Assembly (NCBI GenBank): GCA_905182985.1
Contig: CAJJDN010000048.1
Span: 79,543 to 143,542, forward strand
From: Paramecium sonneborni
Lineage: Eukaryota; Ciliophora; Oligohymenophorea; Peniculida; Parameciidae
Length of the DNA stretch: 64,000 nucleotides
Direction of reading: 5' to 3'
The position numbers and the translations under genes are program-made. Below the pieces are notes generated by a model. It searched no databases. It was not told where the DNA came from and was given only the letters and a program-made list of their open reading frames with translations. Of the stretch, positions 44,354-56,844 are shown one piece after another (within the stretch, counting starts at the first letter, position 1; each line of letters opens with the position of its first letter).

Positions 44354-47300
44354 ATGAAAACTCGTGGATAAAAAGTAGAACCTATCTATGCATATTAATT
44401 TAAAAAAGATTAGATTCTTGGTCAAAATGAGAAAGGAAAGGCAGTCTTTTTCAAAGTGGTTGAAGATTTAAAAACAAATGATCATAAATCATAATTAAGA
44501 GTTGTAAGATTAGAGTAGTAAGAGAAATAAAAGGATGGTAAATTAGTTTATAAAGAGTCATAAGAAGCATTATTATCAGTAAAAGAAAGAATGTAAAAAA
44601 TAAATATAAATTTTAGTAAAATAGTAAATGATGTTGAAGTAAAATAAATAAAGCCAAATCCAAGAAGTAAATCATTAATGACTTCATTTATATTCCCATA
44701 AGATACTTTATAAGAGATTGCAAAGAGTACTAAGTAAGTTCCCACCAATAACAAGTAGTAAAAGAAATAGGTGAGTTCTGAAAGTGAAAGTGAAGAAGAA
44801 GAAGAAGCACCATAAAAATATACAATAAAGAAAGGAACCAAATAGGTAGTAAGAGGATAAATTCAAAAATAGGAAGTGAAAAAAAATGTAAAGAAGAAAG
44901 TTGAATCAGAAGATAGTGTTGAACAGGAATCATCAGAAGAAGAACCACCAAAAAAATAAGCGACTATTAAGAAGTAAATTTAAAAGTAGACTAAGAATAA
45001 TAAAAAAGGAGGTAAATAAGTAAAATAGGAAGATAGTGATGAGAATTCTGAAGAAGTAGAAAGTGATTCAAAATAAAAATAGAAAAGAGTAATAAGATAA
45101 AAGTAAAATTCTAAAAAAGAAAAACTAGAAGAATTGCCACCTTAAAAGAAATAGGTGAAGAGAGGTAGAAAATAAACAAAATAAGAAGATGATGAAGAGG
45201 ATGAAGATTATGAAGTTAATGAAATTTAATCTTAATCAGTTGAATAAAAGAAAAAGAAAAGTAAGGCAAGTGGAAAGAAATCCAAATCTTAACCTGCTTT
45301 ACCAAAAAAATTTGTTAAAGGGAAACTTAATCCAAATTATAGAGAAATAAGATAAATTAGTGAACAATTTGAAGGATCCTCTTCAAAATTTTGTGATTAT
45401 TCTAGTATAATGATGAATAATAATGAATTGATTAGAGCTGCTAAAACAGGAAACATTAAATTATTAGATGATATTTTTACTAATTCTTAAAAAATTAGTA
45501 ATATTTTTTAGGGTTGGGCTCCTGAAAATAATATAACAGCTATTGAACTAATATTTTAAAGGTAAGATAAAGCTATGTTACTTTAATTTATAAAAGCAAT
45601 AGGTAAATTGAAAATGGGTAGTACTCCTAGATGTTCATTAAAAGAAATTAATACAGGATATAATGATTAATATGCTTATGGTGCTAGAACTAGAAAGGTG
45701 GCATTAGGTAGAGGAGGTAGAGAAGGAAATAATGCTTTTGTTTATGATTTAAATTAAGTTGATAGTTTGAAAGAATCAATAGTGGATAAATTGATGAGAA
45801 TCGAAAGCAATCCAGAATTCTTTAGTTTAATGATGGCCTAATTGGGAAATGAACAATAATATTATAGTTTAATAGCAATGGCAGTTAGAAGTGGTAATTG
45901 GAAAACAGCTGGTTATTTAGTATAGATGGCAATGGATAAAGGTCATATGTATGGATTTAATTAAGTTCATGTAGATGTTTTAAATTATACTAATTCAAGT
46001 CGTATTGGAAATATAAAGAAAGCTTCTGCAACTAAGAAATCTGGTGGAATTTATTTAATTACTCCGATTCATTGTGCAGCTATCAATCCAAATCATTCTT
46101 GTCTCTAAAAATTATTGGATATATCATAAGAATATAATATTTTAGATGAAATACATAGAAAACCTGTACATTATGCTGCAGTATCATAAACTTCAGCTTG
46201 TTTATAATATTTAATAGAAAATAGCATAGATGTAAGAGAAGGTGATAGAAATAAGAATACACCTTTGATTTTGGCAGCATAATTTGGTAGAACTCATAAT
46301 GTATAGATTTTGGCTTAAAATAATATTGATGGAAAAAATAGAGATGGTAATGCAGCTATTCATGTTGCTTGTTAAGGAGGACATTTAGAAACTGTTAAGG
46401 TGCTTTTAAAATAAGGAGCCAAAATTCATTTAACAGGATAAAATAGAATGACACCATTAAATATAGCATGTGCTTATGGTCATTATGAAGTTGCTAAGTA
46501 TTTAATTGAATAAGGTGCTAAAATATTAGCTAAAGATAAATATGGAAGATCATCTTGTGTTTTAGCTGCTCGTAATGGTAATGTTAAAATTCTATCTTTA
46601 TTACTTTATCATGGTGCTGATTATGATTAACCAGATAGTTCTAAAAATACTCCTCTTCATTATGCAGCTGCTTATGGTTTTCCAGAATGTATAGAGGAAC
46701 TTATGAAAGCTGGAGCTGATTAAAATTTACCAAATTCTTGGAAATTAACTCCATTATCTGTAGCTTTATAGAAAAATCATTTAAGCGTTGTAAAGAAATT
46801 ATTAAGTTATCCTACTACAGATGTTAATTGTAAAGATGATGAAGGTAGAACTTTAATTTCATCAAGTTTAAGTAAATTTACAGTTGATACTTTTGAATAT
46901 ATTAAATATTTAATTCTGGAAAAAAATGCTGATGTCAAAATTGCAGATCTATAAGAAAAAACACCATTACATTATGCTGTCTTATTATCTAGAAAAGATG
47001 CTAAATAATATTATACTAAATGGAATGAATTGAATAAAGCAGAGAGAAGGGATATCAAAAATAATTATGAAAAATTAGTACATGAAATGATTGAATTATT
47101 AATAAATGCAGGTTCAGATGTTAATGTTTAAGATACTAATGGATAAACTCCATTTATATAATCTTTGATGAGTTAAAATTTCAAAGTTTCAGAATTATTA
47201 ATGAAATTGTCGACTCCTACTGTTAATTATTAGGATAAAAGAGATAGAAATATTTTACATAAATTAATTGAATGCAGATTATTTATAAATAACAAAGGAT

Positions 47301-50300
47301 TTACTATCTTAAAAGATATAATTAAAACTATTGATTCAACTTTTATTAATCAATATGATGAGAATGGATGGAATCCATTACTTTATCTCATCTCTGAATA
47401 TACAAGTATAGCTGAAACATAATATACATAAATTTATAATAAAAAAGTTTCATAATTACAATAAAAATTATTTGAAGAAAAACTAAAAGAAGTACTTGAA
47501 GAAGAAGAAAGAATTAACAATGAAAAAAAATATAAAAATAATGATGAAAATGAAAAGAAGAACTAAAATCAAAATGATGATGAAAATGAAGAATAAGAAG
47601 AAGAAGATGAAGAAAATGAAATGGATGAAGAAGATAAAGAAGATGGTGATGATGAAGAAGTAGAAGAAGAAGAAGAAGAAGAAGAAGAGATTAATGAAAA
47701 TGATAATAATGAAGATGAAGAACACTCTGGAGATTAAGATGATGAAGAGAATGAAGAAGATCAAGAGAATCAATTAAATTAAATAGGATAAGGGTAAACT
47801 AATGTTTTTTAAAATACTCAAATAAATTTAGTAACAACTAAAGAATAATATCATACTAAAACATTCTATTATAAAAGCAAACCAATTATTGTCTTTTTAA
47901 ATATTGATTAAGTTAATATCTTACTAAATGAAGCAAAGTAAGAGTCTTTAAATTTATAGGATACAGTACTTAATTTGTATCAAATATTCATCAATTTAGG
48001 GGCTGATTCTACTTCATCAATTATAAAGAGGAAAAAATTTAGAGAAAAAAAAGAAGGTGAATAAGAAAAAGATGATCACCCTTATATAGATGAAGGAGGC
48101 TATACAATTGCTCATTTTATTTTCAAAAATTATCATAGTGTCTCTTTTCTTTAAGGAATTAATAATATTAAAGCTATATCCTTGACTGAAGCAGCTTTAT
48201 AAAATATTTATCCAATACACCTCTTTGCAAACTCATGTAGTGTAAATTAAGTTTGCGGAAGAGAAAATGAAAAAAGTTAAACATTTTTAGAGTATGTAAT
48301 TAAAAAAATTAAAGTTAATGTAAAAGATGAACGATTAAATACTCCCACTAGTGTAATAGCTTGTAGATATAGCATTGTTTTTGATGAAATTTTAGATATT
48401 TTAATTTCAAATGGAGGCAGTGTTAATAATTTGAATCAAGATGACGTTGTACCTTTATAGAGTTGGGTTAAATAAAATAATGTTAAAGTAGTAGGAATTC
48501 TGTTAACCAAATTCAAAGCTGATCCTGGCTTTCCTGATAAATCCAAAAGAACTGCTTTACATCATGCTATTAATTCATCAAATTCTTAAGCTGATGCCAG
48601 TTTTGAAATGGAACATATTTTAATTAAGAATGGAGCAAAAACTAATGCTCTTGATATTTATAAAAGAACTCCTCTCTTCTATGCATTTACAAAGATGACT
48701 TAGGATAATGATTTTAGAGAAATTGATCCTTTTGAAACTGTTTCATCTATTTTAGCTGATAAATATTGTGAAGTAGATTGTGTTGATATACATTTGAGAT
48801 CTCCTCTTCATTATGCTGCTATGAGAGGCAGTGTAATATCAGGAAGATACATGATTAAAATGAAAGCACCAATAGATGTACCAGATAAATATGGTAATAC
48901 TCCATTGGGTTTGGCATTTTTATGTGGTCATTCTAATTTTTGCACAATGCTTATAGATAACAAAGCAGATGTAAATAGATTTGCAACAATAGTTGATTAT
49001 AAGAAGATTAGATAGGAGGAAAAATAAAAGAGGAGGGAGAAAATTGAAAGAGGTGAGGCAATAGAATTAGAGGATGATGAATTTTAGACAGAAACAGAGG
49101 AATAGGATGAATAAGAAGAGGTTAATAATGGATTATATGGAGGAGCCAGAACTAAATAGACTGCTAGAAAGTCATATGGAGGAAAAGCACCTAGAAAATA
49201 ATTATCAGGTTCTTTCTATGGATAGTAATAATTTGAATAAAAAAGATCTAATAAAATATATTTATTATAATCAACAATATTTCCAGTTGGAACTTACTCA
49301 TATTTTAAATTAGCAATAAAATAAGGATGGTAAGGTGTTGCATATTTATTGATATCAGATGGATATGATTTACAAAGAGCAATTGAAGATGCAATAATGG
49401 AAGAATAATTCAAACTAGTTCGAACTTTATTGATGAAAGTGAAAGATGATGAAATAGTTTAGAGATAAAATTAAAATAAATAAAATCTTTTCCATATATT
49501 TTCAATTAAAGGTAGGAAATGTACAGATGAAATAGCATTAATGATTGCAGAAGAATTAGCAAATAGAAAAGTTGATAGAGATGCAAAAGATGATTAAAAT
49601 AACACTCCATTACATTATGCTGCTTAAAATGATTTTTATGGAATGATTGAATATTTATTGAAATCTAATTGTGATCCAAATAATTACAATAATGATAAGA
49701 ATACTCCATTTTCAATTAGATTGTAGGATAATTATTAAGCTTTAGTTTCTGATGTAGAATTATAATGTTGGAAGGAATCTAATACAAATTTAAATGTTAA
49801 ATTCAAAGTTAATGAAAAAGATTATTTAACTTCTCCAATTTTGTTTTTGATTTAAGAGTTTCTTTTAGAAGATGAAATCATATTAACTAAATTTACTGAG
49901 GCTGGATGTGATATAAATGAAAAGACAGAATCAGGAGAAACTTCTTTAATGTTAGCAATTAAGATAAATTCAATGAAATTAGTAAATTATGTATTGAATC
50001 ATCCTAAATTTAATAAAGCAATACATTCTTAAGATTCATAAAATAGAACACCAATTCATTATGTTATTCAACCACTTGAATTTGGTTCATATGAAAATAT
50101 TGATATGCTATAATTATTAGTAAAATAATTTGATATCAATTAACCTGATAATTTTGGAAGAACTCCTTTAGATTATGCTAATGATCAAGATTCAGGAACA
50201 ATGGCAGAAATTCTTAAAAAATTGAATGCTAAAGAAGGCAAGAAATAAAAGTAACAAAGACTTCCTACAAGTGTAATTTCTTAAGCTTAATGGGTAGAAG

Positions 50301-52072
50301 AAGAAATAGATGTAGAAAGTGACGCTTAGAAATTCTTAGATTTAAATGGAGAATAATTAGATGATTCAAAATAAGATAGAAAAAAAATTGTAGATCCTTC
50401 TGCTCAAGAATCAGGTAAAGTTGAAGTATGGATAGATAAGGAATTAGGTCCATATTCATTATTAATGACTAAAGTTGATATAGGAAATGGTCTCTATTCA
50501 GAAAATGTATTTTATAAGATGTAAGTCTTACATGAAATTAATAGAAATGTTTTTATTTTATTTACAAAATGGGGAAGAATAGGTACAAATGGATAACATC
50601 AATTAACTCCTTTTGAAAATGCAGAAGAAGCTATTAAAGAGTTTAATAAAATCTTCCATAATAAGACTGGAGGAAATGATTGGAGAAAACTATAAAGTGG
50701 AGAAGAACAATTTGTAAAAAAACCAGGAAAATACTAATTGATAAATTTTAAGAATGTAAAGAATTTCAAGACTTTACTTACTCCATTTGATTTTAGTAAG
50801 AAAAGTCCTTATCAACAATGTAATTTAGATAAAGCAATAAAAAGATTTTTGCTATAATTTGTTTAGGTTAAATTGTATAACAAGGATTTAGAATAATTCC
50901 ATATAGATATAGATTCTATGCCTATTGAAAGATTAGATAGAAAATAATTAGAAGCAGCGAAAGCCATTTTGAATGAATTAACAGATTGTGTAGAAGATCT
51001 ATAAAAACTTAGATAAAAAGGTGATCTTGATATTAAGAAGATTTAAAATATATTTACGGAAATAAGTGATAAATCAAGTAGATTTTATGAGTTAATTCCA
51101 AATAAAGAATAATAAACAGAACCTATTCCTCCATTAGATTCAATAGATGCAATAAATTAAAAATTATTATTGATAGAAACTTTACTTAACTTTGAGATAA
51201 CATCTAAGATTTTATTAGGAGCACATCTAATGAAATAAACAATAAATCCATTAACATATTGTTTTAATGCACTTAATGTTAGAGTACTTACTCTACCAAA
51301 AGAACATCCAGAATATAAATTGATAAACTAATATATAAATTAATCCCAATAAGCTAAGATATCAAACATATTTGCAGTTGAAAGAAGAGGGGAAGCTGAG
51401 AGATTTGAACACAATAAATAATATAAGAGAATGTTATTATGGCATGGTTCAAAGATTTCTAATTTTATGGGAATTCTAGCTTAAGGATTAAGAGGTATTT
51501 AAATTAATCAATATATATAGTGGCACCTCCATGGGCATTTAATACTGGAGCAATGTTTGGAAAAGGCATTTATTTTGCTGATATGTTCTAAAAATCATAT
51601 GCATATACTGGAGATTGGTCTCTATTCTATAATCGATATAATGGATTATTCTTATAAGATGTTTATTATAACACTTAGAAAATTACCTAAAAGGATGAAC
51701 AGGATGAAATTCAAAGATATAGATATATGTTATTATGTGAAGTAGCGGTTGGAAAATCAAAAAATCTATATAATGCTGAATATATTTCTAATTTAGATAG
51801 TAATAATAATTATTAATTTAGAATAATATTAGTCAGTCAAAGGATGTGGCAGCAGAGGGCCTGATTATAAATAATCAGTAGTTTTGCCTAATGGGTGCAA
51901 AGTTCCAGTTGGATAATGCATAGAATATCAATAACCAAAGAAGAAAGATAAAAATGGAAATTAATTTTATTTTTATCTCTAACACAACGAATACATTGTT
52001 TTCGATGAGACTAAAGTTAGGATCAGATATATGGTTTAATTAGATACCAAAGACACAATAGATGAGTATTGA
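44354..52072 (+). CDS. Giant ankyrin-WGR-PARP protein
   Basis: ATG 44354, TGA 52070-52072, about 2,550 residues with introns only at 51495-51520 and 51800-51821. Order: a Lys/Ser/Glu-rich N-terminus (~350 aa); a first ankyrin array (aa ~355-950, e.g. [20 protein letters not shown]); a highly acidic stretch (nt ~47560-47790); a second ankyrin array (aa ~1250-1950, e.g. [15 protein letters not shown]); a WGR domain ([13 protein letters not shown]... [13 protein letters not shown]); a PARP regulatory helical domain ([17 protein letters not shown]); and the ADP-ribosyltransferase domain with the H-Y-E triad: [40 protein letters not shown]. It should transfer ADP-ribose from NAD. Comparable to tankyrase in having ankyrin repeats, but with a WGR domain. 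Confidence 0.94.
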
Positions 52073-52548
52073 AATGATATTTTATATTTCATTTTGCTTT
52101 TTGAATTACTATTCCTAAAGCTAGCATTATATTAATATTAAAATATTTTTATAGTCGATTTATTTTTAATGTTTATTCTTGTTATGCTTCACTTCTTTCT
52201 TTTAATATTTATACTAAATATATCATTTATATTTTCTAAAACTTTCTTCGCATTTATTTTATAACTCCTAAAATTAATCATTTATTTACTTATTGATCTT
52301 AAATTCTTAGTGAATTATTTCTTATACTTTTTGATATATTTTTTTTGATATTATATTATCAATTCAATTATTATAGATTTACTACAAATAAATAAATTTT
52401 TCTATGTTTATATTATCTTTAATTAAGTTAATCTTAATAATAATATAGTTAAATTTAAATTCAAATATTTTAATATAAGAATGAAATGATTAAATAAAAA
52501 TATTTTAAAGAGTAATTTAAAAATGATGATAATGATAATTAATATGAA
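52073..52548. other. Intergenic region between convergent genes
   Basis: About 475 bp, very T/A-rich, between the stop codons of the PARP gene and the J-protein gene. No frame or structure of note. Confidence 0.6.
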
Positions 52549-53676
52549 TCATTATTAACCTTCTAAAAGAATATCTTTGATTCTATTTTTTTAACTTTCT
52601 GTTAGATCTTCTGGGAATTGAATATCAAATCTAATGTACAAATTTCCAAATGTGTATGATTTACCAAAATCCTAAAATAAATAAAATTTGTTACTTTAAC
52701 TTCATCTTATTAGAAGACAGGCATTCCTTCATTTTCAATCATCTTTACATATTTAGGACTATGATATAATAAATAAATAATACCTTATGATTTAATCAAC
52801 TGGAACTTGCAATTTTCGATTGTCTAAAGTGACAATTTATATTGGATCTGCAGCAATAGCATTTGCCAAATTGATTTTAGCAATATATAAGAGATCATTA
52901 CCTTTTCTTTTAAAAGTTGGATGAGGAGTTTCTTTGATTAAAAAGATTAAATCAGATGATTTAAATCCTGCGGCTTCATTACCTAATTCTTTATATACTA
53001 TTTTTTATCCAGTCTCAATTCCCCTATCAATTTTAATTTCTCTAAGAGATATAATATTCAATACTTAGTTTCCATAATTTATCTAGTAGTAATTCCATCT
53101 TTATTAAGCACTTATCTCTAATATGAAACAGTTTTTGCACAACCATTATACAATTCATGTAAAGTACACTCTACTTAAATTTCAAGATCTTGAGGTCCTG
53201 GAATTCCTGGGAAATTCTATCCTCCAAAAGCATGACTAAAAAGAGTGCCATGATTTTCTGATCCATCAGTATCTAAATGTTTTATTATTTAATATTACCT
53301 ATAAGTTAAGCAAATGGATTTGATGTCCCAAAAAACTTTTCAAATATTTCTTCAGGATTACCTGCAAAACTGTAACCGCCCTTCAGGTCTATGTTAATCA
53401 AGAAATTCATTACTTCCATTTGCAAAGAAACCTTCTTTCAACTTCTCTTCACCATACTTATCATAAAATGTCCTTTTAATAGCTAAATTACTTATTAAAT
53501 ATTACGATCTGATAATACTTCATATGCCTCAGAAATTAGGCAAAAATGATGATAAGTTGTATTTTAATCTAATTTACTCAATTTTGGATGCCATTTTAAT
53601 GAAAGCTTATTGTAAGCTTTAGCTACTTCTGATGCCGATGCATCACGATTAATTTCTAAAATCTTGTAATAATCCA
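52549..53676 (-). CDS. DNAJB13: DNAJB13-like type II J-protein with HPK
   Basis: ATG 53674-53676 (MDYYKILEINRDASASEVAK), TGA 52549-52551. The J-domain has LSLKWHPKLSKLDQNTTY where the HPD motif should be: HPK, so it should not stimulate Hsp70 in the normal way. Then ISEAYEVLSDPIKRTFYDKYG and GEEKLKEGFFANGSNEF follow a 23-nt intron. The C-terminal substrate domain ends YIRFDIQFPEDLTESQKNRI. Loss of HPD and this architecture are typical of DNAJB13/RSP16, a radial-spoke component of cilia, which fits a ciliate. The middle contains several introns not all placed. Confidence 0.85.
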
Positions 53677-53884
53677 TTTAATAATAAAATATATAAAATA
53701 AAAATAAAATGATCTAATATTTTTATTATTTATTCAATGTCTCTAATTCTTAAGTCTATAATATTTTACTTGTTCTTTTCTATTAGTGATTAAATTGATA
53801 TTATGTGATTACACATTAATAGTTTCCAATAAAAAAAGAAGTCAATAATATCCTGATTTGCAGTTAATTAATTATTAATTATAA

Positions 53885-54301
53885 TCAGAAGATTTATGAT
53901 TTTCTGTTTTAGCCATTTGATTCTTTTATTGCCCTGAATGTGACTCTCTTTTTTGTTGGAGAAATAATCTTATTTGTTTATATCCATTTCAAGATTTCTG
54001 TTTTTGGGTCAAATTTACATTTTGCTTGTGGTAACTCCAATTTGGGTAGCTTTTGTTTCAAGAACAGAATCTTTCCATTTTTCAAGTACATTTTTCCATT
54101 ACTCAAAGGTATTTCACTACTACAAGTTTTATGTTTTTTAGGTGGAGAATCTGATATAATAACCATTGCTTATTGACTATGTCTTTTAGTTATTACTGGT
54201 GAGTCTGACTTCAAAGTGATTGCTTTCTTTTGTTTGAATATAAATTTTTCAATAATGTTTTCTGAGTTTTCTGTGATACAAACTTAAGATAGCGATCTCA
54301 T
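53885..54301 (-). CDS. Small basic protein with PP1-binding RVxF motif
   Basis: Single exon, ATG 54299-54301 (MRSLSQVCITENSENIIEKF), TGA 53885-53887, 138 residues. Lys/Ser/Pro-rich, with SDSPVITKRHSQQ and SDSPPKKHKTCSS. Near the C-terminus SPTKKRVTFRAIKE contains KRVTF, a good match to the RVxF docking motif for protein phosphatase 1. No other domain. Possibly a PP1 regulatory subunit; this is inference from one short motif. Confidence 0.65.
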
Positions 54302-54448
54302 TAATTATTAATATTATATTTCATTATTAGAATAATTGTAAGTACTTCAAATATTATTGAAATTTCTATGGTATCTCTTAAAAGTTCATCAGCCAGGCAA
54401 AGATAAACGAAAACAATATGAGTATAACTAATAATTTGACTAAATTCA

Positions 54449-54781
54449 TCAACATATTATAAGTGAACTTTCTATATATATTTTTTTAATTCTTTACGCT
54501 GCTATATACATGATTGATATCATTAAAGCACTTGTCATCATTAATGAACTCCAAATCAAAATACTAATCCATTAAGGAGGTAATTCTTTAATTAATGGGA
54601 TTAAAATCATTCTGATTTCATTTACAACTGGGATAAGCGATAAGTCTGATAAAATTGAGATTACATGAGATGGACATTACTATTGATATTCTTGATCTAA
54701 GCAGATGAAAAGGGATCCAATTGTACTAAGACCTAAAAGTCCAAGATAAATTATTAAAGTATTCTTCAGAATTGTAATCAT
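54449..54781 (-). CDS. Small membrane protein
   Basis: The first in-frame ATG is 54779-54781 (MITILKNTLIIYLGLLGLST), stop TGA 54449-54451, 110 residues. Two or three hydrophobic segments: IIYLGLLGLSTIGSLFI and ILIWSSLMMTSALMISIMYI. The frame is open further upstream (to ~54898) without an ATG, so an unplaced 5' exon is possible. Ends IKKIYIESSLIIC. Family unknown. Confidence 0.5.
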
Positions 54782-54883
54782 TATTATTAAATATTCGTTA
54801 ATTTTGAATGGGAAATAATAATAGCTAAGAATCCACAAAGTTAGCTTAATTGTATTGTGAATATCAACCAACAAAAACACGAG

Positions 54884-56759
54884 ATGAGTGTATTTCAATC
54901 AATTAATTTAGAATTTGGAGATTGTACAGTCTTAGTTAATAAATAAAATCCAAAAGTAAAGCTTATTTTGAAAGAATATACTTATACAGATGAAATACTA
55001 TTTAAGAAAAGTAAGAAGGAATTTGAAAATAAGTAATAATAAATTCAAAATCAATACATTCTTAAGATTGTAGATATCTATACTACTTAAGATCAATAAG
55101 TGTGTAGTTAATTTTTTAAAATATACATATTGATAGAACATCCTACTTCCTAATTGGCTACAACATAATTGGCATCCTAAGATTATTGGGCAGTTTTATT
55201 CGGATATGTTAGAGCATTAGAAGATTTATAAAATAAATGCATATAACATGAACATATCTAATCAAAAACATTATACTTACCACCTAAAATAAGTATTCCT
55301 TCACTTTATGAACAATCTACTAATTTTTAATAACTATTTTAAAATAATAAAATCAGTGATGTTTTTTTATCACCATTACAAACATTGGCTCTAAGACAAA
55401 AGGAATTTTAACCTCAACATAATCCATACAAAAGTGATGTATTTATTCTTGGAATGTGCATATTATAGAGTATTTTAAAAGCTCCGATAAATGATTGTTA
55501 CAAATAATTGTATTTGGTAGAAGAAGTTTTATTAACTAAATTACATTAATTAAATTCTGTTGTCCAACCCTAATTGTTTGAAGTCATTCAATCTATGTTA
55601 ATGATCTAAGAAAATTAAAGACCTGATTTTATAGACTTATCAAAATTATTAGACTAGAAATATTAAGAATCAACATCTATTAATAATTTTAAATATTAAC
55701 TTAGATCTTTTAATTCATAAGATCAGTAGTAATAAAGTTCTATATAGTCTTAGTAAATTTAATAGTAATAATAATAATAATCTAATCCTTAATATTAATA
55801 GTAGACTCTTCCTATAATGAAATAAATAAAAAGTTCAAAATCTAATGCTAAAAAACCTTCACTTAGGGAAATTATTACTGAACAATCAAATACTAACTCA
55901 ACTATGGCTAGTAGAATGTAGGAAGATTCAGTTTAACCTAATTTACCTGATAATTGTGATTTAATTTAATAAATTGTTTGCTCATAATAAATTTCGAAAT
56001 TATCAAAAATTGATGAGAATATTGATACTAATGAAAATGATGAAAATTTTACTAATAGATCTTAAAATTTACCATTACAAGATCATACTGATTAACATGT
56101 TAATTAAAATTTTGAATTAAAGCTTAGTGATATAAATGTCAAAGAATCTTAATAATAATTTTCACTTCCATTTGATTTACCTCAACAATAATAACAATAA
56201 CCTCATATTTCAGGATTTTCATCTTAAGGAGAAATATTTGTAAATGAATAATATTAAGATGGTTCTAAATATAATGGATATAAATTTAATGGAATGAGAC
56301 ATGGCCAAGGAATATTTTATTATAAAGATGGAGGATATTATGATGGGAATTGGTAGTTCAATCATATGCATGGTTATGGTACTTTATAATTAAAAATAAT
56401 AGGTACTCTATATTATTCAAATGGTAATCCAGCTTATAAAGGATCATGGAATTAAGATAAATTTTAAGGTTATGGAATATTATTTAATGAAATGACATCT
56501 TAATTAAATGAACCATTTAATTATTAAGATTTTGATCATATTGAAGAGTAATTCTATTGTGTAATGTAGTTTTTGGACTAAGTATGAAGGAGAGTTTAAT
56601 GATGATAATAAAGAAGGTTAAGGAACTCTATATTTATCAAATGGTGAAAAATTTTGTGGTTAATTTCTTAAAGATTATATTAATGGATTTGGGTTATTCC
56701 ATACAAAAAATCAAAAAATAGTTGAAGGAAGATGGGTCAATAATAAATTAATTAAATGA
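54884..56759 (+). CDS. Pseudokinase - Gln-rich - MORN protein
   Basis: ATG 54884 (MSVFQSINLEFGDCTVLVNK), TGA 56757-56759. The N-terminal ~250 residues resemble a kinase fold without catalytic motifs: FGYVRALEDLQNKCIQHEHI where the HRD loop should be, FLSPLQTLALRQ in the APE position and SDVFILGMCILQSIL (helix F). It should be inactive. A Gln/Ser-rich linker follows (long poly-Gln near 55750-55800 written as TAA/TAG codons). The C-terminus has MORN repeats: YNGYKFNGMRHGQGIFYYKD, YYDGNWQFNHMHGYGTL, YKGSWNQDKFQGYGIL, and after a 22-nt intron YEGEFNDDNKEGQGTLYLS. MORN repeats bind membranes or partners in ciliary and basal-body proteins. Confidence 0.85.
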
Positions 56760-56844
56760 TTATTTTAATAAACAGATCAAAACAATTTTTTTAGAAACTA
56801 ATTTAATATTTCAATAATTTTATAAGTTTTGTTTTCAAATAAGA

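Noticed and set aside
47483..47773. A strikingly hydrophobic Phe/Ile-rich frame on the minus strand
   Set aside because: It is the antisense of the acidic Glu/Asp-rich linker (gaa/gat codons) of the PARP gene; no ATG context or splice logic, so it is a shadow.
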